Assembly: GCA_963839815.1 (NCBI GenBank) | Contig: CAWIWF010000008.1 | Location: 186,001-250,000, forward strand | From: JACVRM01 sp963839815 | GTDB taxonomy: Bacteria; Actinomycetota; Thermoleophilia; Gaiellales; Gaiellaceae | Reading direction: 5' to 3' | DNA: 64,000 nt | Shown: piece by piece, positions 27,178 to 34,582 of the stretch | Position numbering within the stretch: position 1 is the stretch's first letter | How the letters are laid out: each line of letters opens with the position of its first letter | Notes under the pieces: generated by a model | The model's input: the letters and a program-made list of their open reading frames with translations, nothing else | What the model was told of the DNA's origin: nothing | The model's database searches: none | Translations under genes and position numbers: made by a program

Positions 27178-27245
27178 ACCAGGGGCGGCCCCTCTCGAGC
27201 CCGGGCAAGCGCCCCGGCCGGCGCCGCGGCCGGGCCACCCCTGGT
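27178..27245. repeat. inverted-repeat-rich intergenic segment
   Basis: ACCAGGGG (27178-27185) pairs with CCCCTGGT (27238-27245). A second palindrome AGGGGC-G-GCCCCT occupies 27181-27193 and more GC palindromes fill the loop. It sits in the 26965-27287 gap upstream of the aldehyde dehydrogenase. That gap holds no convincing gene; a 100-codon minus-strand frame exists but has biased composition. It could be a terminator for the small upstream gene or a regulator site. Confidence 0.4.
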
Positions 27246-27287
27246 CACCGACTCTGCCGGTAGAGCCCGCGACATAAGATCCGCGCC

Positions 27288-28784
27288 GTGAGCACGGTCG
27301 GGGCCAAGAGCTTCCAGAACTTCATCGACGGCGACTGGGTCGACGCCTCCTCCGGCGAGACCTTCGAGTCGACGAGCCCGGCCAACGGCGACCTGCTCGG
27401 CTCCTTTCCCAAGTCGAGCGAAGAGGACGTCGACCGCGCGGTCGCCGCCGCAAAGGGCGCCTACGAGCGCTGGCGGCTCGTGCCGGCGCCGAAGCGCGGC
27501 GAGATCGTCTTCCGCTTCGCGCAGCTTCTGACCGAGCACAAGGACGAGCTCACCGACCTGATGACGCGCGAGATGGGCAAGGTGAAGGCCGAGGCAGGCG
27601 GCGACGTCCAGGAAGCGATCGACATGAGCTTCTACATGGCGGGCGAGGGCCGCCGACTGTTCGGGCACACGACCCCGTCCGAGCTGCCCGACAAGTTCAA
27701 CATGTCCGTCCGGATGCCGATCGGCGTCGTCGGCGTGATCACCCCGTGGAACTTCCCGATCGCGATCCCCTCCTGGAAGATCGTGCCGGCCCTCGTGTGC
27801 GGCAACACCGTCGTGTTCAAGCCGGCGAACGACACGCCGCTTCTCGGCGAGCGGTTCGTCGAGCTGCTGACCGAGGCCGGTGTCCCCCGGGGCGTCGTCA
27901 ACGTCGTCCACGGCTTCGGCGGCGACGTCGGCGAGCGCATCGTGCGCCACCCGGACGTGCGCGTCGTCACCGTCACGGGCTCGCGCGAGACCGGCGTCAA
28001 GGTGCTGCAGGCGGCCGCCGAGGGGCTCAAGCACGTCCACCTCGAGCTCGGCGGTAAGAACGCGGTCATCGTCATGGACGACGCCGACCTCGACCTCGCC
28101 GTCGACGGGATCGTCTGGTCCGCGTTCGGGACGTCGGGGCAGCGCTGTACGGCCGCCAGCCGCGTGATCGCGCACGAGGCCGTCTACGACCAGCTCGCGA
28201 GCAGGCTCGTCGCCGCCGCGGAGGCGATGCGCCTCGGCCCAGGCTGGGAGGACGACACGGACGTCGGCCCAGTGATCAATCAGCGCGCGCTCGACAAGAT
28301 CCACTCGTACACCGAGATCGGCCGCGACGAGGGCGCCGAGCTGCTGACGGGCGGCGAGCCGGCCTCCGGGAACGGGCTCGACAAGGGCTTCTTCTATCGC
28401 CCGACGATCTTCGGGGGCGTCGAAGCGGGCATGCGAGTGGCGCAGGAGGAGATCTTCGGACCGACCACCGCGCTGATCCGGGTCTCGTCCTACGAGGAGG
28501 CGATCCGCGTCGCGAACGGCGTCAAGTACGGCCTGTCCTCGTCGATCTTCACGCGCGACGTCAACCGCGCCTTCCGTGCGATGCGCGACCTCGAGACCGG
28601 GATCACGTACGTCAACGCCGGCACGATCGGCGCCGAGGTGCACCTGCCCTTCGGCGGCACCAAGGACACGGGCAACGGTCACCGCGAGGCGGGCCAGGCG
28701 GCGCTCGACGTCTTCACCGAGTGGAAGTCGCTGTACGTCGACTACTCGGGAAAGCTGCAGCGGGCGCAGATCGACACCGAGTGA
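27288..28784 (+). CDS. aldehyde dehydrogenase family protein (498 aa)
   Basis: NAD(P)-dependent oxidation of an aldehyde to an acid. Landmarks: GVITPWNFPIAIPSWKIVPA (about residues 149-168, with the Asn and Lys contacts), VTVTGSRETG, the Glu motif LELGGKNAVIV (about 254-264), the catalytic Cys in GTSGQRCTAASRV (about 281-293), EEIFGPTTALIRV, and the C-terminal PFGGTKDTGNGHREAG. Length is normal. The substrate cannot be told from sequence; succinate- or amino-semialdehyde are options. GTG 27288 is leaderless with TAAGAT (27275-27280) 7 bases upstream. Confidence 0.92.
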   Translation: MSTVGAKSFQNFIDGDWVDASSGETFESTSPANGDLLGSFPKSSEEDVDRAVAAAKGAYERWRLVPAPKRGEIVFRFAQLLTEHKDELTDLMTREMGKVKAEAGGDVQEAIDMSFYMAGEGRRLFGHTTPSELPDKFNMSVRMPIGVVGVITPWNFPIAIPSWKIVPALVCGNTVVFKPANDTPLLGERFVELLTEAGVPRGVVNVVHGFGGDVGERIVRHPDVRVVTVTGSRETGVKVLQAAAEGLKHVHLELGGKNAVIVMDDADLDLAVDGIVWSAFGTSGQRCTAASRVIAHEAVYDQLASRLVAAAEAMRLGPGWEDDTDVGPVINQRALDKIHSYTEIGRDEGAELLTGGEPASGNGLDKGFFYRPTIFGGVEAGMRVAQEEIFGPTTALIRVSSYEEAIRVANGVKYGLSSSIFTRDVNRAFRAMRDLETGITYVNAGTIGAEVHLPFGGTKDTGNGHREAGQAALDVFTEWKSLYVDYSGKLQRAQIDTE

Positions 28785-28898
28785 CGGCGCGGCCGATGTC
28801 GCGATCCGGATGCTCCCGGGCGACCACCACGCGAAGGGGTTGTCTGAAGCGATAGAAGGCGTTACGCTCGGCCGAGTCCCAGCAGGAGGTCAGACGAC

Positions 28899-29469
28899 GT
28901 GTCGTACTACGAGGTGCTTCTGTTCCTTCACATCGCCGGCGCCGGAGTCTGGTTCGGAGCTGCAACCCTCTTCTTTGTCATCTTCCAGCGCGCGAAGAGG
29001 GCGCAGGACCCGCTCTTGGCGGAACGCCTCGGCGCGCATACGGCCTGGCTCGCCCAGCGGCTGTTCATCCCGACGTCGCTCGCGGTGTTCGTGCTCGGCC
29101 TGCTGCTCACGATCGAGGGCCCGTGGGGGTTCGACCAGCTCTGGATCGTGCTCGGGCTCGCCGGCTGGGGGGCTTCGTTCCTCGTCGGCGTGGGCGTGAT
29201 CGAGCCGACGACCAAGAAGATGCACGCCGCGATCGAGGCGCACGGGCCGGGCCATCCCGAAGTCGGACGATTCGCACGCCGGCTCGACTCGCTCGGCGCG
29301 CTCGACCTGACCCTGCTCTTCACGATCGTCTGGATCATGGCGCTGAAGCCGACGGCGGACGACGTCGGCACGCTCGTGATCGCGGCCGTCGGTCGTCGCC
29401 GCGGGTGCGTCGATCGTGATGCGGGCCTTCCGGAGCGATGCAGCGGTGAGCGCCGCCCAGCAGATCTGA
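28899..29469 (+). CDS. DUF2269-like integral membrane protein, one frameshift
   Basis: About 190 residues, four hydrophobic helices. VLLFLHIAGAGVWFGAATLFF opens the protein with the His typical of DUF2269 and related copper-resistance/haem-like membrane proteins. Helices at LFIPTSLAVFVLGLLLTIEG, LWIVLGLAGWGASFLVGVGV and LDLTLLFTIVWIMALKPTADD follow. One extra G near 29390 breaks the frame; without it the end reads VVAAGASIVMRAFRSDAAV and stops at 29467-29469. TACGCT (28863-28868) and AGGAGG (28884-28889) precede GTG 28899. Confidence 0.75.
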
Positions 29470-29475
29470 TCGCAG

Positions 29476-29891
29476 TCAGAGCGCCGGGCGCCCGACGCGG
29501 CGGCCCGGCGAGGGCCTACGGTACGTGAGCATGTGGAAGAGCTCCAGGTCGAGCCCGGTGATGGAGGCGGGCGAGCTTGGCGATGCCGTCTTGTTCCTCG
29601 AAGCGCAGCACGGAGCTCCTGGCCCGTGTCGGTGGCGCCGTCGAGCTGATCGAGCCGGAACACGAGCGACGAGGTCTGCTCCCCGGCGACGAAGAGGATG
29701 CGGGCCTCGACGTTGTTCGCCCGGCCGAAGTCCGTGCCCTCCTGGAGCAGCAGCTCCCAGTTCTGGTGCGGCGCGATCCAGTCCTCGATGATCGCGGCGT
29801 GCTCGGTGTAGGGCTCGTCGACCTCGATCTCCACCTGCGTGCCGGCGCGTTCCTCAGGCGTCGGGCGGGGTTGAACTGTCATCGTTGGCAT
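29476..29891 (-). CDS. hypothetical protein (about 138 aa), frameshifted
   Basis: Not recognised. The N-terminal 90 residues are in one frame: TPEERAGTQVEIEVDEPYTE, ENWELLLQEGTDFGRANNVE-like text around residues 40-60, and ARILFVAGEQTSSLVFRLDQ. Near 29590 and 29560 the frame changes twice, after which LRFEEQDGIAKLA and TGLDLELFHMLTYRRPSP continue to a stop at 29476-29478, six bases from the convergent DUF2269 gene. The clean fit of this end supports two sequencing indels. ATG 29891 or 29882 can start it. Acidic, soluble, no signal peptide. Confidence 0.55.
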
Positions 29892-29926
29892 GGCGCGGCG
29901 GTTCCCGGTCCGTCGCGGAGCGAAAC

Positions 29927-30241
29927 GTGACCTACAAGCTCGTCTACTTCGTGCCAGAGGACGCCCGCGACGCCACCCGCGACGCCTGCTTCGCCGCCGG
30001 CGGAGGGCGCATCGGCGACTACGAGCGCTGCTCCTGGTACACGCTCGGGACGGGCACGTTCCTGGCCGGGAAGGGGGCCGAGCCGGCGATCGGCTCGGTG
30101 GGCGCCGAGGAACACGTGCCCGAGTACCGGGTCGAGCTGGTGGTGCCGGTCGAGCGCGTGGCGGAGGTCGTCGCGGCGCTGCGCGCGGCGCACCCTTACG
30201 AAGAGCCGGCCTTCGACCTCTACGCGCTCCACTCGCCGTGA
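29927..30241 (+). CDS. YqfO/NIF3-insert-like protein (104 aa)
   Basis: Stand-alone version of the ~100-residue alpha/beta domain inserted in NIF3/YqfO proteins, related in fold to CutA and PII. Signature pieces are YKLVYFVPEDARDATRDACF, GGGRIGDYERCSWYTLGTGTF and PEYRVELVVPVERVAEVVAAL, then AHPYEEPAFDLYAL. GTG 29927 gives the usual start directly before YKLVYFVP; GTG 29885 is also possible. The role is unknown; such domains are thought to bind small ligands or metals. Confidence 0.8.
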   Translation: MTYKLVYFVPEDARDATRDACFAAGGGRIGDYERCSWYTLGTGTFLAGKGAEPAIGSVGAEEHVPEYRVELVVPVERVAEVVAALRAAHPYEEPAFDLYALHSP

Positions 30242-30337
30242 CCGTGGCTGCCCGTCTCGACCACGCGCACGCGACCCCCCGGCGCCGCGGACTCACGGTC
30301 CGTGCCGGCCGCGCGGCCCCGCCTGCGCGCCTTCCGT

Positions 30338-30420
30338 CACAGAGTCGGCACAGACGCGTGCGCCGCATCGCGATACCGTGATCCCAGGGGTCGCGAGGGA
30401 CCCCTTGGGGGCATGTGGGG
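30338..30420 (+). promoter_or_regulatory. copy A of the 11-bp-repeat promoter element with leader hairpin, upstream of RNase H
   Basis: Units CACAGAGTCGG (30338-30348) and CACAGACGCGT (30349-30359) are followed by TACCGT (30374-30379), 25 bp after the start of the last unit. If -35 is CAGACG, the spacer is 17 bp. The leader has a hairpin AGGGGTC-gcgagg-GACCCCT (30386-30405), extended by CCC/GGG, and ends GGGGGCATGTGGGG just before ATG 30421. Hairpin and end lie at the same offsets (+13 and +41) as in copy B before gatA. Confidence 0.65.
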
Positions 30421-30825
30421 ATGAAGGCGCGCCTCTCGACGGACGGCGGCGCGCGCGGCAATCCGGGGCCGGCGGCCTACGGGTTCGTGCTCGAGACGGA
30501 CGACGGCACGGTGCTCGCCGCCGAGGGCGAGGCGATCGGCGTGGCGACGAATAACGTGGCCGAGTACCGCGCACTCGTCGCCGGCCTCGAGCGCGCGCTC
30601 GAGCTCGGCGTCGACGAGATCGAGGTCGTGTCCGACTCGGAGCTCCTCGTCAAGCAGATGACCGGCGAGTACCGGGTCAAGAACGAGGCGCTGCGTGTGC
30701 TCTCGCTCGAGGCTTCGCGGCTCGCAAGGCGGCTCACCCGCGTCAGCTACCGCGCCGTGCGCCGGGAGCACAACGAGCTCGCCGACCGGCTGGTCAACGA
30801 GGCGCTCGACGCCTCTCAGGGCTGA
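30421..30825 (+). CDS. rnhA: ribonuclease H, type 1-like (134 aa)
   Basis: Cuts RNA in RNA-DNA hybrids. The four acidic active-site positions are visible: Asp in LSTDGGARGNPGPAAYG (residue 7), Glu in NNVAEYRALVAGL (near 46), Asp in VVSDSELLVKQM (near 70), and the C-terminal Asp in NELADRLVNEAL (near 123). The length is that of a bare RNase H domain, as in RnhA-like proteins of Bacillus and actinobacteria. It is fused to nothing, followed 12 bases later by a DUF1003 gene. It is served by promoter copy A; an in-frame GTG at 30415 is an alternative start. Confidence 0.9.
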   Translation: MKARLSTDGGARGNPGPAAYGFVLETDDGTVLAAEGEAIGVATNNVAEYRALVAGLERALELGVDEIEVVSDSELLVKQMTGEYRVKNEALRVLSLEASRLARRLTRVSYRAVRREHNELADRLVNEALDASQG

Positions 30826-30837
30826 AAGGAGCGCACC

Positions 30838-31254
30838 GTGAGCTCACACCATGCGCACATCGAGCACTCGCCGTTCGGAGCCGATCGCTTCGGCCAGCTG
30901 GCCGAGCGCTTCGCCCGCGTGTTCGGCACGCCGTACTTCATCCTTGTCCAGACCACGTTCGTGGTCGCCTGGATCACGCTCAACGCAGCCCAGCTGGTCT
31001 TCGCGCCATTCGACCCCTACCCGTTCATTCTGCTGAACCTGCTCTTCAGCACGCAGGCCGCGTACGCCGCGCCCCTGATCCTGCTCGCTCAGACGCGGCA
31101 GGCGGACAGGGACAAGTTGCACATGGAGGCGGACGCCACGCATCGGGAGGAGATCGCGGCCGTCCACACCGAGCTCCTGCAGCGCAACCTCGAGCTGATC
31201 CAGCACGTCGAGCGGCTCACGGAGCAGCTCGGCCCGCGCCGTCCACCTGCCTGA
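30838..31254 (+). CDS. DUF1003 membrane protein (138 aa)
   Basis: Two hydrophobic helices within FGTPYFILVQTTFVVAWITL and DPYPFILLNLLFSTQAAYAAP, then LLAQTRQADRDKLHMEADAT and a C-terminal coiled coil. This is the standard DUF1003 layout, with FDPYPFILLNL and AAPLILLAQ as signatures. Family function is unknown. AAAGGAG lies 7-8 bases before GTG 30838. Probably co-transcribed with the RNase H gene. Confidence 0.85.
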   Translation: MSSHHAHIEHSPFGADRFGQLAERFARVFGTPYFILVQTTFVVAWITLNAAQLVFAPFDPYPFILLNLLFSTQAAYAAPLILLAQTRQADRDKLHMEADATHREEIAAVHTELLQRNLELIQHVERLTEQLGPRRPPA

Positions 31255-31302
31255 CCGGGGGCGGAGAGCGGCCCGCGAACGTGGCTATACTGGCCGGCGC
31301 GT

Positions 31303-31376
31303 GCGGATGTAGCTCAGTCGGCTAGAGCGTCTGCTTGCCATGCAGAAGGTCGTGGGTTCGAGTCCCATCATCCGCT
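31303..31376 (+). tRNA. tRNA-Gly (GCC)
   Basis: 74 bases: acceptor GCGGATG/CATCCGC, D-arm GCTC...GAGC, anticodon arm TCTGC-TTGCCAT-GCAGA giving GCC, T-loop TTCGAGT, discriminator T, no encoded CCA. A TATACT -10 box (31286-31291) lies 11 bases before the mature 5' end. Confidence 0.97.
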
Positions 31377-31381
31377 CTAGG

Positions 31382-31399
31382 CCCGCCGGAGACGGCGGG
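31382..31399 (+). terminator. terminator after tRNA-Gly
   Basis: Perfect 7-bp stem CCCGCCG-gaga-CGGCGGG with a GAGA tetraloop, followed by TTGCTCGT. The T tract is short, as usual in this GC-rich DNA. Confidence 0.65.
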
Positions 31400-31482
31400 T
31401 TGCTCGTATCGGGATCGCCGAGCGCCTGTCGCAGACTCTCCGGAGAGCGGCCACCAGCGTCGGCGAGTGGCGTCGGGAGTCG

Positions 31483-31704
31483 CTAGCCCGCGCCGGTGAG
31501 CTCGACCAGGTCGTCGCGCTCGGGGAGGTAGAGCACGACGCGCACGATCTCGCCCGTCGTCTCTCGCGTCTCCTTGACCAGCGACCCGCGCAGGATAGCC
31601 TCCTCAGCGTCCTCGCCGGCTGCGATAGACACGGGCCTCGTCGGGGCGAAGCCCTTCTTCGCCAGCTCCTGATTGGCGGTCTGGATCAGCACCTCCACAC
31701 TCAC
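31483..31704 (-). CDS. small hypothetical protein (73 aa)
   Basis: Compact soluble protein: SVEVLIQTANQELAKKGFAP then GEDAEEAILRGSLVKETRE and VRVVLYLPERDDLVELTG. A predicted helix-helix-strand-strand order is all that can be said. The GTG start at 31704 has no clear ribosome-binding site. It is convergent with tRNA-Gly and divergent from the CAP-domain gene. Family not recognised. Confidence 0.5.
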   Translation of the reverse strand: MSVEVLIQTANQELAKKGFAPTRPVSIAAGEDAEEAILRGSLVKETRETTGEIVRVVLYLPERDDLVELTGAG

Positions 31705-31835
31705 GGCGTGCCCCTCGGTGCACCCGCGCTAAACGCCGCCCGGGAAAGGGCCGCTGCGAGGGCACGTTTCCCATAGCGCTGCGGAATCCGCCCCGCGGAC
31801 TCAAGTTCGGGCGGGAACGAGCCGAAACAGGGGGC

Positions 31836-32720
31836 GTGCTGCGCCGTCCGCACCTGATCGGCCTCGTCGTCGGCTGTGCCCTCGCCGCCTCTCTGCTCCC
31901 CGCCGGCACCGTCGCCAAGCCTGCCGCAGCCGTCGGCAGCTGCGTCCCCGGCGCCGACTGGGGCGCTGCGAAGCCCGAGCTGGCCGATCGCGTCGTTGCG
32001 CTCGTCAATGGCTTCCGCGCGCGCCACGGCCTGCGGCCGCTCCACCAGACCTCGACGCTCACCGGTGCCGCCACGTGGAAGGCGCGGCACATGGCGAAGT
32101 ACGGCTACATGTCGCACGACGACCCGGCGCCGCCCGTCTCGCGCTCGACCGCCCAGCGGATCGCCGCCTGCGGCTACGGCGGCGGCGCCTGGGGAGAGAA
32201 CATCGCCTACGGCTACTCGACGCCCGAGCAGGTCGTGGACGGCTGGCTCAACTCACCGGGCCACCGCGCCAACATCGTCAGCGGCTCGTACAACGCGATC
32301 GGCGTCGGCGCCGCGGCTCACGGCGGCCGCATGTTCTGGGCGCAGGCCTTTGGCGTCGCGTCCGCGAGCGCCCCGCGCACGCAGGCGAGCGTTCGCCGAC
32401 CGTCCGTGCGCCCGAAGGTGACGCTCGTCTCGAGCCAGCTCTTCCATCTGAAGCGCCGTCCGCACGCGGGCCGCAAGTACGTCGGGCAGATTCTGGTGCT
32501 CGCCAAGGGCGGCGAGCGGGTCACCAGCGGCCGCGTCCGCTGCGTCGCGCGTGTCGGCGGCCGCCCAGCCTGGAACGGCGTCCACCGCTTCCACCGCGGC
32601 CTCGCCACGTGTATCTGGCGGACCCCGCGCTGGGCTCACGGGCACGTGCTCGCCGGCACCATTCGCGTGTCGTCGCCGAAGGGCTACTCGGTGCGCTGGT
32701 TCTCGCGCCGGATCCGCTAG
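31836..32720 (+). CDS. secreted CAP-domain (SCP/PR-1) protein with C-terminal Ig-like domain (294 aa)
   Basis: A signal peptide (LIGLVVGCALAASLLPAGTVA) precedes a CAP domain: NGFRARHGLRPLH (about residues 60-72), ARHMAKYGYMSHDDP with the cavity His, GENIAYGYSTPEQVVDGWLN and SPGHRANIVS, the last giving the second His and Asn. Bacterial CAP proteins are secreted and of mostly unknown activity; some bind or cut peptides. The last ~85 residues form a separate domain with a Cys pair (VRCVARVGG, LATCIW). It is shared with the secreted protein at 21367-22296. The stop overlaps a convergent coiled-coil gene. Confidence 0.85.
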   Translation: MLRRPHLIGLVVGCALAASLLPAGTVAKPAAAVGSCVPGADWGAAKPELADRVVALVNGFRARHGLRPLHQTSTLTGAATWKARHMAKYGYMSHDDPAPPVSRSTAQRIAACGYGGGAWGENIAYGYSTPEQVVDGWLNSPGHRANIVSGSYNAIGVGAAAHGGRMFWAQAFGVASASAPRTQASVRRPSVRPKVTLVSSQLFHLKRRPHAGRKYVGQILVLAKGGERVTSGRVRCVARVGGRPAWNGVHRFHRGLATCIWRTPRWAHGHVLAGTIRVSSPKGYSVRWFSRRIR

Positions 32721-33442
32721 CCGAGCGCCGCGTCGAGCCGCTCGACGATCAGGCCGACGCCCGCCGGGACCGGCTGCTCGCCGAGCACCGCGGCCGCCAG
32801 CTCGTTCGCCTCCCGCACCACCGCCTCCCGCTCGGACGCGAGGCCGCTGCGCGCGAGGAGCAGCGCTCCGTCCGCCCGGGCCGTCCACGCCAGGATCGCG
32901 TCCAGGCCGGACTGCGGCGGCTCCGGCGCCCGCACCGACACGCGTGCCGCGGCCGCAAGCTCCGCGGCCAGCACCCGGGCGGCTCCGCCCAGGGCTGTTG
33001 CTCGCGCCCGGACCGAGCGCTCTCGCTCCTCGAGCGCCACCGTCCGGCGCGCCGCCGCCTCCAGCTCCTCCTCCGCGCGCTCGAGGGCCCGGCGCGCCTG
33101 CGCGGCCGCCTGCTCGCGCTCGGGGCCGCTGCCACGCGCACGCTCGGCCTCGACGAGCGACTCGCGCCGCGTCTCGAGCTCCGCCTGCGCACGATCGAGC
33201 GTCGTCGCCGCGCCGGTGCGCTCGCCCGGGAGCCGTCGCAGAAGCTCGTGCAGCTCCTCCGCCTGACCGCGCAATGCTCGCGCCCGCGCCTGCAACGCGT
33301 CGAGCTCGGCCAGAGCGGTCGCGAGCGACGCGTCCCGCTCGGCGAGCTCGTGCGCGTACGCGAGCGTTGCGTTCGCCACGAGCGCATTCAACCAGCCGCT
33401 CAAGGAGGGACCCCGCTCCGCCGAGGAGGGTTCAGGACGCAC
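32717..33442 (-). CDS. coiled-coil protein (241 aa)
   Basis: Almost entirely Ala/Arg/Glu/Leu heptads between residues 30 and 160 (ASLATALAELDALQARARAL, AQARRALERAEEELEAAARR), a long coiled coil. A less regular C-terminal part ends VGLIVERLDAAL. No signal peptide or TM helix. Composition-biased frames of this kind can be spurious in GC-rich DNA, but the tight convergent join with the CAP gene (4-base overlap) and the heptad order support it. Confidence 0.6.
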   Translation of the reverse strand: MRPEPSSAERGPSLSGWLNALVANATLAYAHELAERDASLATALAELDALQARARALRGQAEELHELLRRLPGERTGAATTLDRAQAELETRRESLVEAERARGSGPEREQAAAQARRALERAEEELEAAARRTVALEERERSVRARATALGGAARVLAAELAAAARVSVRAPEPPQSGLDAILAWTARADGALLLARSGLASEREAVVREANELAAAVLGEQPVPAGVGLIVERLDAALG

Positions 33443-33459
33443 GCGAGAAAGGAGCCCCT

Positions 33460-34413
33460 GTGCCGCTGCGCCTGACCGGACTCGTCACCGTCGCCCTGCT
33501 CGCCGCCGTGCCGGCGGCTGCAGGCGTCGCGCAGGACGGGCGCTGCCTGGGCAAGCAGCCGACGATCACCGGCACCGACGGCCCCGACACGCTGCGCGGC
33601 ACCGGGGGCGCCGACGTCATCCTCGCGCTCGGCGGCGACGACTCGATCGACGGAGGCGGCGGCCGGGACGTCGTCTGCGGCGGCGAGGGAAACGACACGC
33701 TCGCGGGCGGCCCGGGAGACGACGAGCTCGCAGGCGAAGCGGGGGACGACCGCGTCGACGGAGGGCCCGGGCTCGACTACGCCGTGCACCAGGAGTCGCC
33801 CGGCGCCGTCAGGGTCGACCTCGCGGCCGGCAGCGTCACCGGCTGGGGCACAGACACGCTCACGACGGTCGAGGCCGTCGTCGGGACTCGCTACGACGAC
33901 GTCCTGCGCGGGAACGCCGGTGCCAACTACCTCGCCGGGCTCGAGGGCGACGACGACCTCTCTGGCGAGGGCGGCAACGACTACCTGGACGGCGGGAGCG
34001 GCGACGACCGCCTCAAAGGCGGCAAGGGCTTCGACACCGCCGACTTCTACTTCTCGCGGCGACCCGTGAACGTGAACCTCGCCTCCGGGCGCGCCCGCGG
34101 ATACGGCAACGATCGCCTCTCCAACGTCGAGGATGTAGACGGGTCGCGCTACGCCGACACGCTCGTCGGCAACGCGTCGCCCAACTGGCTCCGCGGCTTC
34201 GCCGGCAACGACCGCATCGTCGGCGCCGCGGGGCGTGACCGGCTCGAGGGTGGACCCGGCAACGATGTGCTGCTGGGCGGCGCCGGCTCCGACCGGCTCG
34301 CGGGCGGGCCCGGCCGGGACCTCCTCGACGGCGGCAGCGGCCGCGATCGTCTGTCGGCCGGTGCGGGCCGCGACCGTTGCCTGCGCGGCGAGCAGCTCGT
34401 CGGCTGTCCCTGA
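33460..34413 (+). CDS. secreted RTX/hemolysin-type calcium-binding repeat protein (317 aa)
   Basis: A signal peptide (LTGLVTVALLAAVPAAAGVA) is followed by tandem nonapeptide repeats of the GGxGxDxLx type: GGGGRDVVCGGEGNDTLAGG (about residues 65-84), SGEGGNDYLDGGSGDD, and a final run GGPGNDVLLGGAGSDRLAGG. These form calcium-binding parallel beta-rolls. Two spacers (around residues 110-130 and 190-215) interrupt the rolls. No toxin or enzyme domain is present. AGAAAGGAG-like Shine-Dalgarno (GAAAGGAG) precedes GTG 33460. It is divergent from the coiled-coil gene. Confidence 0.85.
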   Translation: MPLRLTGLVTVALLAAVPAAAGVAQDGRCLGKQPTITGTDGPDTLRGTGGADVILALGGDDSIDGGGGRDVVCGGEGNDTLAGGPGDDELAGEAGDDRVDGGPGLDYAVHQESPGAVRVDLAAGSVTGWGTDTLTTVEAVVGTRYDDVLRGNAGANYLAGLEGDDDLSGEGGNDYLDGGSGDDRLKGGKGFDTADFYFSRRPVNVNLASGRARGYGNDRLSNVEDVDGSRYADTLVGNASPNWLRGFAGNDRIVGAAGRDRLEGGPGNDVLLGGAGSDRLAGGPGRDLLDGGSGRDRLSAGAGRDRCLRGEQLVGCP

Positions 34414-34507
34414 ACGCGTCCCGGCGCCGCGTCCGCCGCGCCGGCCGCGCACCTGGGGCTGACTGACCAGCCGAGCCCGCGCACGGTGCTGCCGTCCGAG
34501 CATCCGA

Positions 34508-34532
34508 GCCTCCCAGGTCGTCGCTGGGAGGC
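34508..34532. terminator. hairpin, possible terminator
   Basis: Perfect 9-bp inverted repeat GCCTCCCAG-gtcgtcg-CTGGGAGGC in the gap after the RTX-like gene. No T tract follows, so it may be a Rho-assisted end or a structured site upstream of the DUF4129 operon. Confidence 0.4.
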
Positions 34533-34582
34533 AGCGTGCCTAACGACCAGGCCGGTCCGGGCGTCTCTACAGTGAGGCGCGC

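Noticed and set aside
26936..27238. A 100-codon minus-strand frame in the gap before the aldehyde dehydrogenase.
   Set aside because: Composition is biased (Arg/Ala/Ser), no ribosome-binding site or -10 box fits, and it covers the inverted-repeat region. Not supported as a gene.
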